Shown here piece by piece: positions 1-13,100 of a stretch of 64,000 bases of DNA. The position numbers and the translations under genes are program-made. The notes under the pieces were generated by a model. That model was given only the letters and a program-made list of their open reading frames with translations. It was not told the DNA's origin and searched no databases. Location: the NCBI GenBank assembly GCA_946414435.1, contig CAMKOM010000008.1, positions 47,602 through 111,601 of the forward strand. Reading direction: 5' to 3'. Source of the stretch: an uncultured Bacteroidota bacterium (GTDB lineage Bacteria > Bacteroidota > Bacteroidia > Bacteroidales > SZUA-534). Positions within the stretch are counted from its first letter, which is position 1. Each line of letters begins with the position of its first letter.

Positions 1-2
1 CA

Positions 3-728
3 ACGCCAATCAACTGCCGTCCGTTTGAGTTCGGCTGCGACATTGTGACTCACGCCACCACCAAATATATGGATGGTCACGCCACCAACGTGGGCGGCTG
101 CATTGTCGATAGCGGCAATTTCGACTGGGAAGCCCACCGCGACAAGTTCCCTGGCCTGACCGAGCCCGACCCGTCGTACCACGGACTGGCTTACAGCAAG
201 GCTTTTGGCAAGGGCGCCTATATCACCAAAGCCACCGCACAACTGATGCGTGACCTTGGCTCGATTCAATCGCCGCAGAACGCGTTCCTGCTCAATCTGG
301 GACTCGAGACTCTGCACGTTCGTGTGCCGCGTCACTGCGCCAACGCTCAGGCCGTGGCCGAATATCTTGAGAAAAACCCGAAAGTGGCCTGGGTTAACTA
401 TTCAGGTTTGAAGTCGAGCCCGTACTACGAGTTGGCACAGAAGCAGTTCACCAACGGTCAGTCGTGCGGCGTGGTAACCTTCGGCGTTAAGGGCGGCCGC
501 GAGAAGGCCATTACCTTTATGGACAGCCTGCAGCTGGCCTGCATTGTAACTCACGTGGCCGACGCCCGCACCTGTGTTCTGCACCCGGCAAGCCACACAC
601 ACCGCCAACTCACCGACGAGCAATTGCTCGAGGCTGGTGTCAAACCCGACCTTATCCGCTTCTCGGTTGGTATTGAGGATGTTGAGGACATTATTGCCGA
701 TTTGGAACAGGCTTTTGCGAAGATTTGA
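3..728 (+). CDS. metY: O-acetylhomoserine aminocarboxypropyltransferase / Cys-Met metabolism PLP enzyme, C-terminal part (5' truncated by window)
   Basis: Frame is open from base 3: TPINCRPFEFGCDIVTHATTKYMDGHATNVGGCIVD..., a motif typical of the Cys/Met PLP-dependent family; ends ...RFSVGIEDVEDIIADLEQAF. Confidence 0.85.
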   Translation, partial: TPINCRPFEFGCDIVTHATTKYMDGHATNVGGCIVDSGNFDWEAHRDKFPGLTEPDPSYHGLAYSKAFGKGAYITKATAQLMRDLGSIQSPQNAFLLNLGLETLHVRVPRHCANAQAVAEYLEKNPKVAWVNYSGLKSSPYYELAQKQFTNGQSCGVVTFGVKGGREKAITFMDSLQLACIVTHVADARTCVLHPASHTHRQLTDEQLLEAGVKPDLIRFSVGIEDVEDIIADLEQAFAKI

Positions 729-767
729 TTAATCGCTAACCAAACGAATCCAAATAGAAGCTGAAAG

Positions 768-794
768 TGCCGACTGATGAGGTCGGCATTTTTT
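768..794 (+). terminator. Rho-independent terminator after metY-like gene
   Basis: TGCCGAC-tgatgag-GTCGGCA followed by a T-run. Confidence 0.75.
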
Positions 795-1068
795 GTTGGT
801 TTTAATTTGAAAACATATCGTGTTAAGCATTATTGATTTCGGTCATTGTTTTTTATGTCTGATTACATATTAGGCTTGGGTGTATTTGTGTAAAAAAACA
901 TCAGTGAAATCGGTTGTATTTTGGCTTGATATCAAGTGTTTACGGGACTTGTTTTCTTGGCGAATTTAGAGCTGATTTTTGTCCCATTTTTTAGTCCGAT
1001 TATCAAAAAAACAAGAACCAATCTTGCTTATAGGGCGTATATCAGGATGCAAAAACATTTTATATAGG

Positions 1069-1076
1069 TATCTTTG
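1069..1076 (+). promoter_or_regulatory. Candidate Bacteroidota -7 element (TAnnTTTG) for the giant gene
   Basis: TATCTTTG about 30 nt upstream of ATG 1106; no clear -33 TTTG at the right spacing. Confidence 0.35.
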
Positions 1077-1105
1077 CAGACTTGAAAATTAAGGGAGAAT
1101 TGACT

Positions 1106-4100
1106 ATGAAAAGGTTAGCATTGAATTTCGGAGTAATGAGGAAAACAAGATTGTTTGGTCTTGCGGTTTTGGCTATCATATTGGGAAGTAGTGAGGTGGT
1201 GTGGGGGCAAGACATCCCTAGTGACCCTCGTTATAATTTCCATTCACAGGCAGATGATGATTGGGATGAGGAATCAACATGGACTACGGACTGGCCAGGA
1301 ACAACCGGTACACCGGGTTCTGCAATAGAACATTCGGTTGGTATTGACGGCAATACCGTTGAGCTAAACTCAATGCCCGCAAATGCTATCAAAAGGTTGC
1401 ATATTTACAACAATGGCGCACTTATTCTAAACGGAGCATTAATTGTAACACCAAAAAAAACAAGTGATGATTTCGCAATTTACAATGACGTTGAATTGAC
1501 AGGCACAGGCAGTCTAACCTTAAACGGTGTCATGTCAGGGCGTGGCCACATTTTGACAACAGGAATTAATGTCATTGCAAGTGGTGGTAGCGATTTTAGT
1601 AGTTTGTACCTTGTTGTTGCTGATAGCACCTTCACAAACAACCGAAATGGCAAAACCATCACCTCACTTGAGGTTTCAGGCGGTAAATTTGTTTCCAATT
1701 ATACTACCTATTGTGGCTCTTTGAAATTGAGTGGTGGCGAAATTGAAATTGCCAGTGGTGCTACACTGAAATCAAACGATAGGAGTCTGACCATTGATAT
1801 TCCGAATGTTAATGGCAGTGACACTATTATCGGTAGCGGCACTCTTGATGTTACCACAATTAATGTCGCTGAAGGTGATACGCTGACTATAGGCGGGGAA
1901 GTTAAATTAAGTCAGGTACTTACCATAAATGGTGTTGTGAGAATAATTGGCAACGTCACATTGCAGAATAATACCACAATTAATGGTAAGGTTATTATAG
2001 AAAAAGGCGAAGGAATAAAACTAAACATTGCAGATGGCAAAAACATCACTTTTGGTGAAAACTCAGATATGGAAGGAGGCGGCGAGTTGCATTTTGTTGG
2101 TGCGTCTACAATTAATAACTTACAAGATTGTTGTGATGTTATAGCAATTTGTGACAATGCAAGTAAGACAATTACTTATGCGGCGACATCAACCCACATA
2201 ATTCCAGGTACATATGCGAACTTGACTTTGAATGCGAATACAGATGGTGAGGTTCGAACACTTTGTGATACAGTAATAGTCAATGGCATTTTCACACCAA
2301 ATAAACACTACACACTACAAGGTAATGGCGGAAGAAAAGCATTTGCGGTAAAAGGTGAAGTAAAAAACGGTAAAATCTTAAAGTTTGACAATGTGAATGT
2401 AGCACTTGGCAATAGTGAAAGTGCAGATGCAATGAATGTTTCGGTTTCCGAATTTAATATAGGAGAAAATGATACTCTTACCATTGCGGGAAATGTGAAT
2501 TTAAGCGGTACTGGAAACAAGAAGTTTGATGGTGTTGGAGGAGAAAACGGAGAGATAATTATTGATGAAGGTAAAACACTGACTTCTTCGGGAACAGTTA
2601 CTTTTAGCAACGACCAGACAATCAGTGGCAATGGTACTTTCACAATCAGCAAACAAATTAATGGCACTAAACTCACAACATCAACAAATATCAACATGAC
2701 AGCTGGTGCGGGCTCTAGTATTGAATACGAAGTGGTTGGTGGCACGTTTACAAATACTAATACCACTAACAATTACACAGTAGCCAAATTGACTGTTAAT
2801 GGAGGAACCTATGTGTCGGCAAACGGAAAGAAAATCGCAGATTTGACTGTTGCGGGAGGAACGTTTGTCGCCGCAGAAAACACAACTGCCGATGTGATGA
2901 CCGTCACTGGCGGCACAGTCCAAGTTGATAAAGACAAAACCCTTACGGTTACAACCGGCAACAAACTGAATGTTGATGGTGCAGCGATATTTGTGGGCAA
3001 GGCAGGCAGCAAATTCATAACTGACAATGTTGAATTGTCTGAGAATGCGGCGCTTACTATCAAAGACACCGTAACGCTGACCCGTCCGTTAGTGGTGAAC
3101 AACAACGCAACTCTTGTGGGTGGCACAGTTAGCGACACTTTGAAATGGGACAGCCCCGAGCATTGCAAAATCAGCGTTACTTCTGGCACACTAACCATAA
3201 GCAACACTCTGACAGTGGATGGCGATGTTACACTCGAAGGCGCGATGAAAGTTGCCGAAGGTGGCAATCTGAACCTTGCCGGCAGCACAATCACTTTCGG
3301 CCCGACGGCTAAATTCACAGGTACTCAGGGCAACATAAGTTTTGTTGAAGGTGTTGTGATTTCCGGTTTGAAGAACGACCCCGATGTGAAGGCTAAATAT
3401 TTGAAATTTCCGGGAGCGGTAACTTACGACGCCACTTGCGCGGCAATGTTCCCAGGTGTGTATGGCAATGGTCTGACACTCAGTACCGAGGCTGGTAAGA
3501 ACATAGCCATTTACGATTCGGTTACGATAACAGGCGCACTCAACTGGGCCGCCGGTCGCATTGTGCTGAACGGTAATCCGTTGATTGTTAAAGAGACGTT
3601 CAGTTCGGGCACATTCGATGAGAACCACATGGTGGTTGCCGGCAAAAAAGGCAAGTACATTTTTGTTGCCGACGCTGCTTATGCGGCTCTGGACTTAACA
3701 GCTCCTGTTGGTACTAGCAGTCTGACAAGTGCAGGTACATTATTGTATGGTTATTCACCGGCAACAATTAATATCGGTGAAGCCGTAGCGATAGGCGATA
3801 GCATAATTGTGGAAGTTGAAGGTGAGGCTTTGTTGGGCAAGGCAACCGACTTGCGCCGCTACTGGACAATCAGCAGCAACCAAAATTTCACAGGCACCAT
3901 GACATTCAATTACACCGCAGCCGATGACTTGTTGGATTATGGCAGCAAAAACTATTGGGCAGTATTCCATGGCAGCAGTGTTTATGAAAAAGGTGGTGCT
4001 CAGATTAATAGCCCATTCGCCCAACATTTTAGCATTACAGATGAAAACATAAATGGCGTTTGGACGGCATGTGAATACCCGGCTGCAGTAACTCTTTACT

Positions 4101-7100
4101 CGTTTGGCTCAGGCTATTGGGATAATCCGTCTTCGTGGACAACCAATTCGGCAGGTTCAACTCAGCCGGCTGAAGGCGCACAAGCACCTAACGAACGGTG
4201 CGATGTTGTGATTTTGCCGGGAAGTGTTATCACCGGAAGAAGTGCTGGTGTAAGAGCCCGTTCGGTAACTCTTAAAAACGAGACTTCCACATTGGTTATC
4301 AATCCCGATTGTGCAGATGTTTCTATTGTCAATCTTACAGGAGAGGGAAGATTGGTCATAAAAGATAAGGGAAGTTTCCCTGAGGGCATTGATAATACCG
4401 ATTTGTTTATGGCACCGGGCGGTGGCACAACCGAGTTCAGCGGTTCAAGTTCGGGCGAGTACGAGTTGAGTAAGACTGAGTTTAATAATTTGATTATCAA
4501 TTTGGAAGATGGTGCAGAGGTGAAACTGCCGAGTAATAATAATCATAAGTTGCAGATAAACGGCTATTTCGAACTTGAAAACGGCGAAATTATTTATACC
4601 GCCGAAAATCAGTCGATTCATGTTGGCGGCAATATGAATGTGGGCAGTGGTGGAAAAATCACTAACGAGTCAGGAAAAGGCAATTTGGCTACAGCCGATA
4701 CTTTGCAGGTAGGCGGCGACCTTATTAATGATGGTATAATCAGACTGACCAAACGGCTTTGGGATGATTATTCAATAGCAACGGCAATGGATGATGAAAA
4801 AACGGATGGTCGCGGAATATTGAGGTTTGTAGGCGAAAGCAATGTCGATTTCAAGTGTAACAGCACAACCAATATCAGCCAACTCATTATAGACAAAGGC
4901 TCTAATGACAAATATAAAGTAACACTGTTCTCAAAGACGGAAAGATGTTTTGGCCTTTTAGGGCGCGCCACAAATAATGCAAACCCTGAAGGTTTTAGAA
5001 GCGGTGTGGCTTATCCGGCCAATCCTGTAGTCTTATATAAACCGTTGTGGTTGAGAGCCGGAACGCTTGAACTTACGGGCCATGTTTTTATTCGCTCACT
5101 GTCAGAGAAGGGTGATGGTAATAATGGTTTGGATTGTTTCTATATTCCTGAAAGGGGCAGTTTGGTTTTGAATGGCAGAGATGTTAAGGTTTGGACAACA
5201 TTCTCAGAGACAACGGTATCATACGCTTCAGTTATTCCTGCGGGAAGGCTTATTATAAAAGACGGTGAATTTGACGGGCGGGGTAGTTCTGGTATAACTT
5301 TTGTCGGTTCTTCGTATATTGATATACAAGGCGGAACTTTGCGTGGCGCGCAATTCCGTCCAAGCGCGTTTGCCCTAAATGGTTTAACCACGTATGTACA
5401 ATCGGGCGGAACCGTCACATTCGACGGATGTGGAGAATTGAACACTGGTGCACCAGTATTCTTTATGCCAGAGGCTTCCTACACGTTTAAGATGACTGGA
5501 GGCACACTGATTGTTAGTTCGGCTGGACCAGAAGGTGCGTTTATGGTGAAATCAAATCCTGAAAACGGAAAAATATCAGGCGGTGAAATTATAATAAACA
5601 CTGGTGCTGCTATGAAAAGCGGTAAAGATGAAAGTAAACCTAATTACTTAATTGCTACAGAGTTGCCATTGTATAAGCTGACACTTCGTAACAGCCCTGA
5701 AATTGCACCAAAGAGTTATGCTAGACACTATATTGCTAACGTTAACAAAAAATATCTCAATAATAAATACCAATGTAATATTACTGCGTCAACCATTGTA
5801 GAAAACGATTTGACAATCGAAAATGGTGTTGTTTTCGATTGTCAGGGCTTGCCTGTAACTGTCGGAGGAAACTTGAATATCGAAAGTGGTTCAACAGTTT
5901 ACACCAAAGGTGGCGGCACGTCGGAAAACGAGTTTATTATGAATGGCAGTGGCGAGTTGACAGTTGCCGGAACAGTTGCCTGCAGCAGTAGTGATGCAAG
6001 TGCCGGTTTTTATAATTTGACATTAGCCGAAGGTGCCGATGTGGCGATAAAAAACGACATTACGGTCAGAGGCTTGTTCAAATTGGCCAACAGAGCTACA
6101 ATGAGAGATGGCGGCAGCAACAGAACTTACACAATGCTGGGCGATGTTGAAGTTGATGGAACTTATGAAAAGTGCAGTTCGTGCGGCAGCAAGATGGTGA
6201 TTAAGGGTGAAAATATCTATAGCACAGGCACAGGCGAACTGAGTTATGTCGATATAGACGCCGGCAGCGAGTTGAAACTTGCCGACCGCACCAATGCCGG
6301 ACGTCAGACAAAACTGACAATTTCCGGCAACCTTAACTTTGTTAGCGAGACGCAGTTCAACATTGGCGGCAGCAATTTGGAATTTGGTTCGGAAGCCACA
6401 GTTACAGGTGCGTTCGGTCCAACCCGAATGATTCGCACAGTGGGCACAAGCAGCCGCGGCGTCACGAAAGTGTTTGCCACAAATGGCGAATTCAAATTCC
6501 CGTTTGGTTTTGTATCAAGCGAAGGTTATTCGTACTATACCCCGGCCAACATTAAATACACCACTGCCGATACATACGGTAGTGTTACGTCGCGGCCGGT
6601 GTTCGGGCAGGCTTTCCGCGATGCCAATTCACTCAAGTGCTACTGGATTACCGATGAGCGCGGATTCAGCGGAGCAAGCCTATCACAAGAGTATTTCTGG
6701 TATGACGAAGATGGTAAACCGAGTCTTTCCGAAGGTTCAACAGCAGCCTGGGTGCCGGCTCGCCGCAATGGCTCGACATGGCAGCAGTTCGGAACCAATT
6801 TTGTGGATTTGGATGGCACGGCAAACAGTTCTTATGAGCGTCGCATTTACTTCGACCCGAATGTGACGACCGCTACCGGCTACTACACTTGTGGCTTGCC
6901 GATGTCGTTCACAAACGGAACCCCGCTGTACACGTCGAATGTTGTTGCCGACACTCTGGATTGGTTCGATGTTAACACTTGGTCGGAATCACCCAATGGT
7001 GACCCATGCGGTTGCATTCCGTCGGAAACCACACCTGTATATATTGGTGATGAAGATAACAAACGTGTTGTCAGAATATCTGTTCCTGACGATTACGCTG

Positions 7101-10100
7101 GTTCGCGCGGTGAGTGCGCAAGTCTTGATATTGCACCGGGCTCAACGCTCGACCTGACAAATTACAACAATTTCAAAGCACCTATTGTTGATGTCGATGA
7201 GTCGGTTGGCGCCGGAAAACTGCGTCTGTCGTCGCCATATTTCCCTGAGGGCGATTTCGGCAAATTCAATGGCGAGTTTGGTGGTACGGTTGAGTATTAT
7301 GGTAATGGATATACAATACCAACCGAGGCAATCGATGGTTCGGCCTTGGTAAATTACTGTAATCTACTCATAAGCGGTGGCACGACGGGGAATGAAATAG
7401 GCATGCCCGCGTCCAATGTTACAGTTTTCGACAGCCTTAAAATCAGCGGTAGCGCACGCACAAATCCAACAGGCAGTTTCACTATCGACATTCACAAGGA
7501 TTTTATTATCGCCAATGGCGGAAGGTTTGAAGTATTTGAAAATGGTTCGGCTAATCAGCAAACTATCAAGGTGGCTGACAGCCTGATTGTAGCCGAAGGT
7601 GCAACAATGATTGCTACCGGTACTGCCGCAAACTCAACTACCAATCTTTTGCAGATTGGCCGCGATTTGATTGTCGATGGCACATTTATGGCTAAAAGTG
7701 GCAATTATAAGTTTAATACAGAGTTTGTTGGTAAAACTGACTCGCGTATCAGGAGCAGCCAAAATCTGACACTTAACATGCTCACTTGCAACAAAAACTC
7801 AATAGATGACAAGTTGATTCTTAAAACAACAAAGAAGATTAATACTGCCAATAGCAATGCTCTTCTGGATTTGGTTAAGGGCACATTTGTTGTAGAGATA
7901 GGTGACGGAGGCGAAGTTGAACTCACAGCTAACAAGACGCTAACTATTCCGGGAGAAGCATGTCTGTCGATAGTATCAGGTAAGGCAAAGGTCGCAACGG
8001 GTGGTAACGCTACAGGAATTAGTCTGAAAGGTAAAATTCAAATCTCAGGTGGTGAGTTAATAGTCGGAACTGGCGAATCAGCAAGCAAATACAATAGTAT
8101 TCAATACACTGCCGATGGCAAACCGACTATTGAGATAAGCGGCGGCACATTGAATGTTATCGGGCAAATCAGCAGAACTCAAAACCAAACCACTGGCAGC
8201 CTTATTTGGAAGCAGTATGGCGGTGATGTGGTAGTGCAAGGCAGAAATCGTGGAAGTGTCCTTTGGCTTACAGATTTCGCAGCATTTGAAGTGTTGGAAT
8301 CAGGTGAATTTGACATGCAGGGCGGAACGCTGACGGTCATGAATGGTAATGGCAACGAAGGCTATGGCGACATATTCATAGAGCCCGACATTATGAATTG
8401 CACCGGCGGTACAATCATTGTTGGTGGCGGCTCGCAGAAAGTGTATATTCCGTCAAGTCTGAACAATATCGAAGTGGCCAACGGCGCCACACTTAACGCA
8501 TACACGGCATTAGATGTCAATGAACTGACAATCAACAACACAGGCGTGTTTAATGCACGTAACCATGACCTGACAATCCGCAAGGCGTTTAGAAACTATA
8601 ACAACGAGAACATTTCGGGTATCAGCGCCGGATTCAACTTTGGAACAACAACGCAATTGACCAAGTTTGTCGGTAGCGACATGACTTATGAAGGAGCCAA
8701 CGCTTCGGCAACGCAGTTCAACACGGTAGAAGTCGAAGGCAACCTGACGCTGCTGTCTAACCACTCAAGTATAAGTGTCGGTGGCAATCTTACCCAGAGA
8801 GAAGGTACTGTAACCGACAACGGCAATGTCATTTCGTTGTTCGGGAACCTTATCTATTACGGTGGATTCGAAGGTACCGGCGGTATAAATTTCTGCCGCA
8901 CCGACGATGTCCAGTATATTGAAGGCAACAGTCTGGAATCAATCGGAGCAATAACTGTTAACAATCCGAACGAAGTTTATTTGAACACAAATGTTCGCAT
9001 TAGCAATAAGATTAGATTAGGTGCAAATCTCTATATCAATCGTAACAGCTTGATTCTTGGCAAGGATGCCACGGTTGAGAGCGCAAGCGGCACCTTCGAC
9101 GGAACACACATGCTTCGTCTCAACGGTGAGCATGAAGACAAGGGCGTTACCAAATACGTAAAAAAAGATGCGTCGAACTTTACTCTTCCTATAGGTGTTG
9201 TGCATGAAGGCAACCGCTACTATACGCCGGCAGTCTACGATTTTACCAGCAACGATAGGGACAATTGTTCAATCACGGTCAAGGCAATCAATTCGATTCA
9301 CAATAACTTGACGTTCGATCCGTCGAAGTGGCTCGCTTACTATTGGATGGTTACAACCGAAGGTTTTGGCGAAGACGGTAGAGATAATTTCTCGATAAAG
9401 TCAACCGATTTCTCTGTAACCCAGACATACTATTATCCGGCCGAAAAACTATTAGGAACGAGCGACACGTTGTTCCCCGAATACATGTACTACGGCGGAA
9501 CTGATGAGTATAAGTGGATTGACCTTCGCGGTGATGGCACAACCGGTTCGGAATTGGCGAATATTGGAACGAATAACGTGACATTCAAGCCGTTTGGTCA
9601 TATTGCAGGCGATTACACAGTTGGTGTTGTTGGCAGTAATGCAGAAGACAACGCAGGTATTTACACCGGGCGTCCGATTCTTTACACTCGTGGCGATGGT
9701 GGTGGTGATTGGGACAACCCCAAAACATGGAATTATATAGATGGAAGCGGCGTGGAGCATTGGCTCTATGATGATACGGGTGATGTGGCTGCTGATTATA
9801 AAATAGATGGCAATCCTGTACATATTCTTCCGGGTGATGTTGTAAATGTAAAGCGCAGCCACACAAACGCTTACAGCCTGACATTCGACGATGGCACAGA
9901 AATGGGCGTTTTGAATTTGGGCAATACTGTGGGTAGCAATTTCGGCCGTGTCAATGGTACAGGAAAACTGATTATGGAACCGGTTGAAACAGAAGGCGAC
10001 AAATATTATAAGATGCCGGCCGGAAACTTCACAACATTCTTGAGCGATGAGCGAAGCATTGTCGAATTTGCCGGCGGCGATGGTAAACTGCCAAACGCAG

Positions 10101-13100
10101 TTGTCGGTCACGTCTCTTTGCCGTTGCAGAATGTGGTTCTTTCAGGCGGCGGCACCAAAACGCTGACAAAAGAGTATGGTGAGTATATCAACAAGAGCAT
10201 GGTTATCAGAAACGGAACTAAACTTGCTTTTGGTAATACACCTATTTATATGAAGGGCGACTGGATTGATGAAAACACTGGTGATGGTGGTTTCTTGCCA
10301 GGTTCAAACAACGACAGGTCGATTGTCACATTCAATGGAACCAGCCGGCAGAAGATTGTTCTTTCGGGCAACAACGAGTCGTTCTACCGCGTGATAATCA
10401 ACAACCCAAGCGACGTTGAAATTGTTCGTGCCGAATCGGCCACCGAAGCAGGCATAATTATCAATAAATCGTTGGAATTCACCAATGGTTGCTTGATTGA
10501 TACAGCCGAGAACACAAGCGTCACTCTGCTGCGCACTGCAACTGTTACCCGTCCGGGCGCAACGTCGTTTGTGGCTGGCCCGCTTACATGGAAATTGAAC
10601 GCTGGCGATAACCGCGACTTCCCGATAGGCGGCCTTGACGAGTCGGTGGGCAAAGTTTACGCACTGACAAAACTCAACAACGTGTCTGTGAATGGTGACT
10701 ACACTGTGACATTCCATTCGGGAACATACAGCTTTGATGTGGTATGGCCGTTTACCAGCATGAGCAACACCGAAAAATGGACAGTGTCGGGTCCGACAGG
10801 CGCCACAGCCAAATTGGGCCTTCGCGTAGGTTCACGCACATTCACTACAATTAATGCTTCGATGCTCAAACGTGTGAAAATAGCAGGTAAGAAGGGCACC
10901 GAATGGGAAATAATAGAAAGTTCGCACAACAGCGGCTCAATTCCGACAGCAATAATATTGTCCGCTGCAGCCTTAACAATTTCAGAGTACGAAGAATATA
11001 CGTTAGGCAGCAGCAACAGCACTGCGCGGTTGTTGAGCAAAACCGAAGAAAACCAGACAGATGAAACATATATCTGTGATGGTGACGCCGATGCAACCGC
11101 AATCCCGGTATATTTCACCGGCATGGGTGGCCCGTACACTGTGACTTACAAGATAACCGATAAGGAAAAGAACAAATCGGTAACCGTAACAAGTCCGAAA
11201 TTTACTGACAGCGAAGGTGTGATAGCACTCACCGGCAGCGATTTGGCTGCCAAGTTCGGCAGAACCGACGGCTATTCGACCCAGCCGTATGTGGTTGAAA
11301 TAACCGGAATGAAAGACGGTAGCGAAGATGGTATGCCTGCCGGCAACAACAAGGCAAATGTGAATGTTCTCTACAATCCCAAACCAGTTATCGATGGTGC
11401 AGGAACAGTCGGAATGGGTGACGAGCGCGTCTACACAGTCACAGCCGACGACAAGGTAGACGCCTACACGTGGAGTGATAATTCCGATTATGTTGAAATA
11501 GCACCTGCCGGCAATACTGCAAATATTCAATTCGGTACCAATACTTCCACTTATAGTGTGACATTGACGGTCCGCAACACCTATAAAAAGTCGCACGATA
11601 AGGTTTGCTACCGCGAGAATTCGAAGGATGTAGCCGTCGATATTTATCCGCAACCTGAAATCACTGGTAATTTCGGAATATGCCGGGCAGATGGAACGGC
11701 TGAGTTTATGACAGAAAAAGTCGGCAGCCACACCTATCAGTGGGTTGTCAAAGACGAAGCCGACGAGAACGTTAGCAGCACTATCACTATCGATAAGACT
11801 GGCGAGAGTGCTGACAACAACAAAATCAAACTTACGTGGGACGATAGTTTCACCGCTTCAAAAGTTACACTGCATGTAATTGAGAAAAATGGCGATTTGG
11901 GCAAGGATGTCAAGCGCGTCATAACATTCTACGACGATGTTACATTTAATGCTGATGATTTCTATGGTTCTGTCATTTGTGACAATACGGTTGGAACCGT
12001 GACAATTGAACACACAAACATTAATTACTCATACATTATTTACAAAGGCGAAACTGCAATGTGCGAAGAGTTTGGCGGTAATGGCACCGACGACCCGATT
12101 CAGATTCACACAAGCGAGCCCCTGCGTTACGCCGACGGCAATTTGAATTTCAAAGTCGTTGTTAAGAACAAAGGCTGCCAGAAGCAAGTCAATGACAAAT
12201 CGATTCAGGTTCATGAAAACCCGTCTATTAAAGAATTCATAATAGCCGACAATGAGTTGTACAAAGGCAATCTGGTGCAGATTGACTATACGAAAACAAG
12301 CACCGTTGGCATAAAAGGTTATGAATTTGCTTATAGCCTTGATGGTGTTACATACTCGGCCCCGGCACCTACAGGAATCAGAAAAGACGATTTGTCAGGC
12401 GGCAAAATGGTAATTGAAATACCAAAAGCCGACAGGATGAAGGGCTTGCTCACCATTAAGAGCGATGATGATGTCAAGAGTTGCGACAACACTTACGAAA
12501 TCGACAAACCTATCAGCAACGCTTATTTGTGGCGTGGCGATGGCGCTGATACCGATTGGAATAATGATGCCAACTGGTGGAGCGGTGATGCCCCTGAAAG
12601 TGGTGACGATGTGGTTGTCCGCGACAATTATAAAATCACATTTAAAGGTGGCAAGTCGAGTGATAAAATTAGTATGCCGACAGTCAACGGAACTGCTGCC
12701 GCAGTCAGAAACATTAACGTTGGAGCTGGCGCGAAAGTAAATCTTGCCGATGGTGCCAAATTGACCATACATAAAGATGTTACTTGCGACGGTCAATTCA
12801 ATAGCACTGGCAGTGGCGAAGTTGCCTTCACCGACGGCGAGCACGCAGTCTCGGGTGCAGGCTCGTTCGCAAATATGTCGAACGTGGGAACAGTGACCGC
12901 TAGCAGCGATATGTCAGTGACAGGCAACATTACCAATAACGGCAAATTCGTGGGAACTGTCAAGTTGAACGGCGGCGCCGCACAAAGTGTTGGCGGTGGC
13001 GAATTCGAGAATCTGACAGTCGAGAATCTGACAGTCGACAAAGCTGGCGTTACTATCAATAACAGCATTAACATTGATGGCAAACTGACACTTACCAAAG

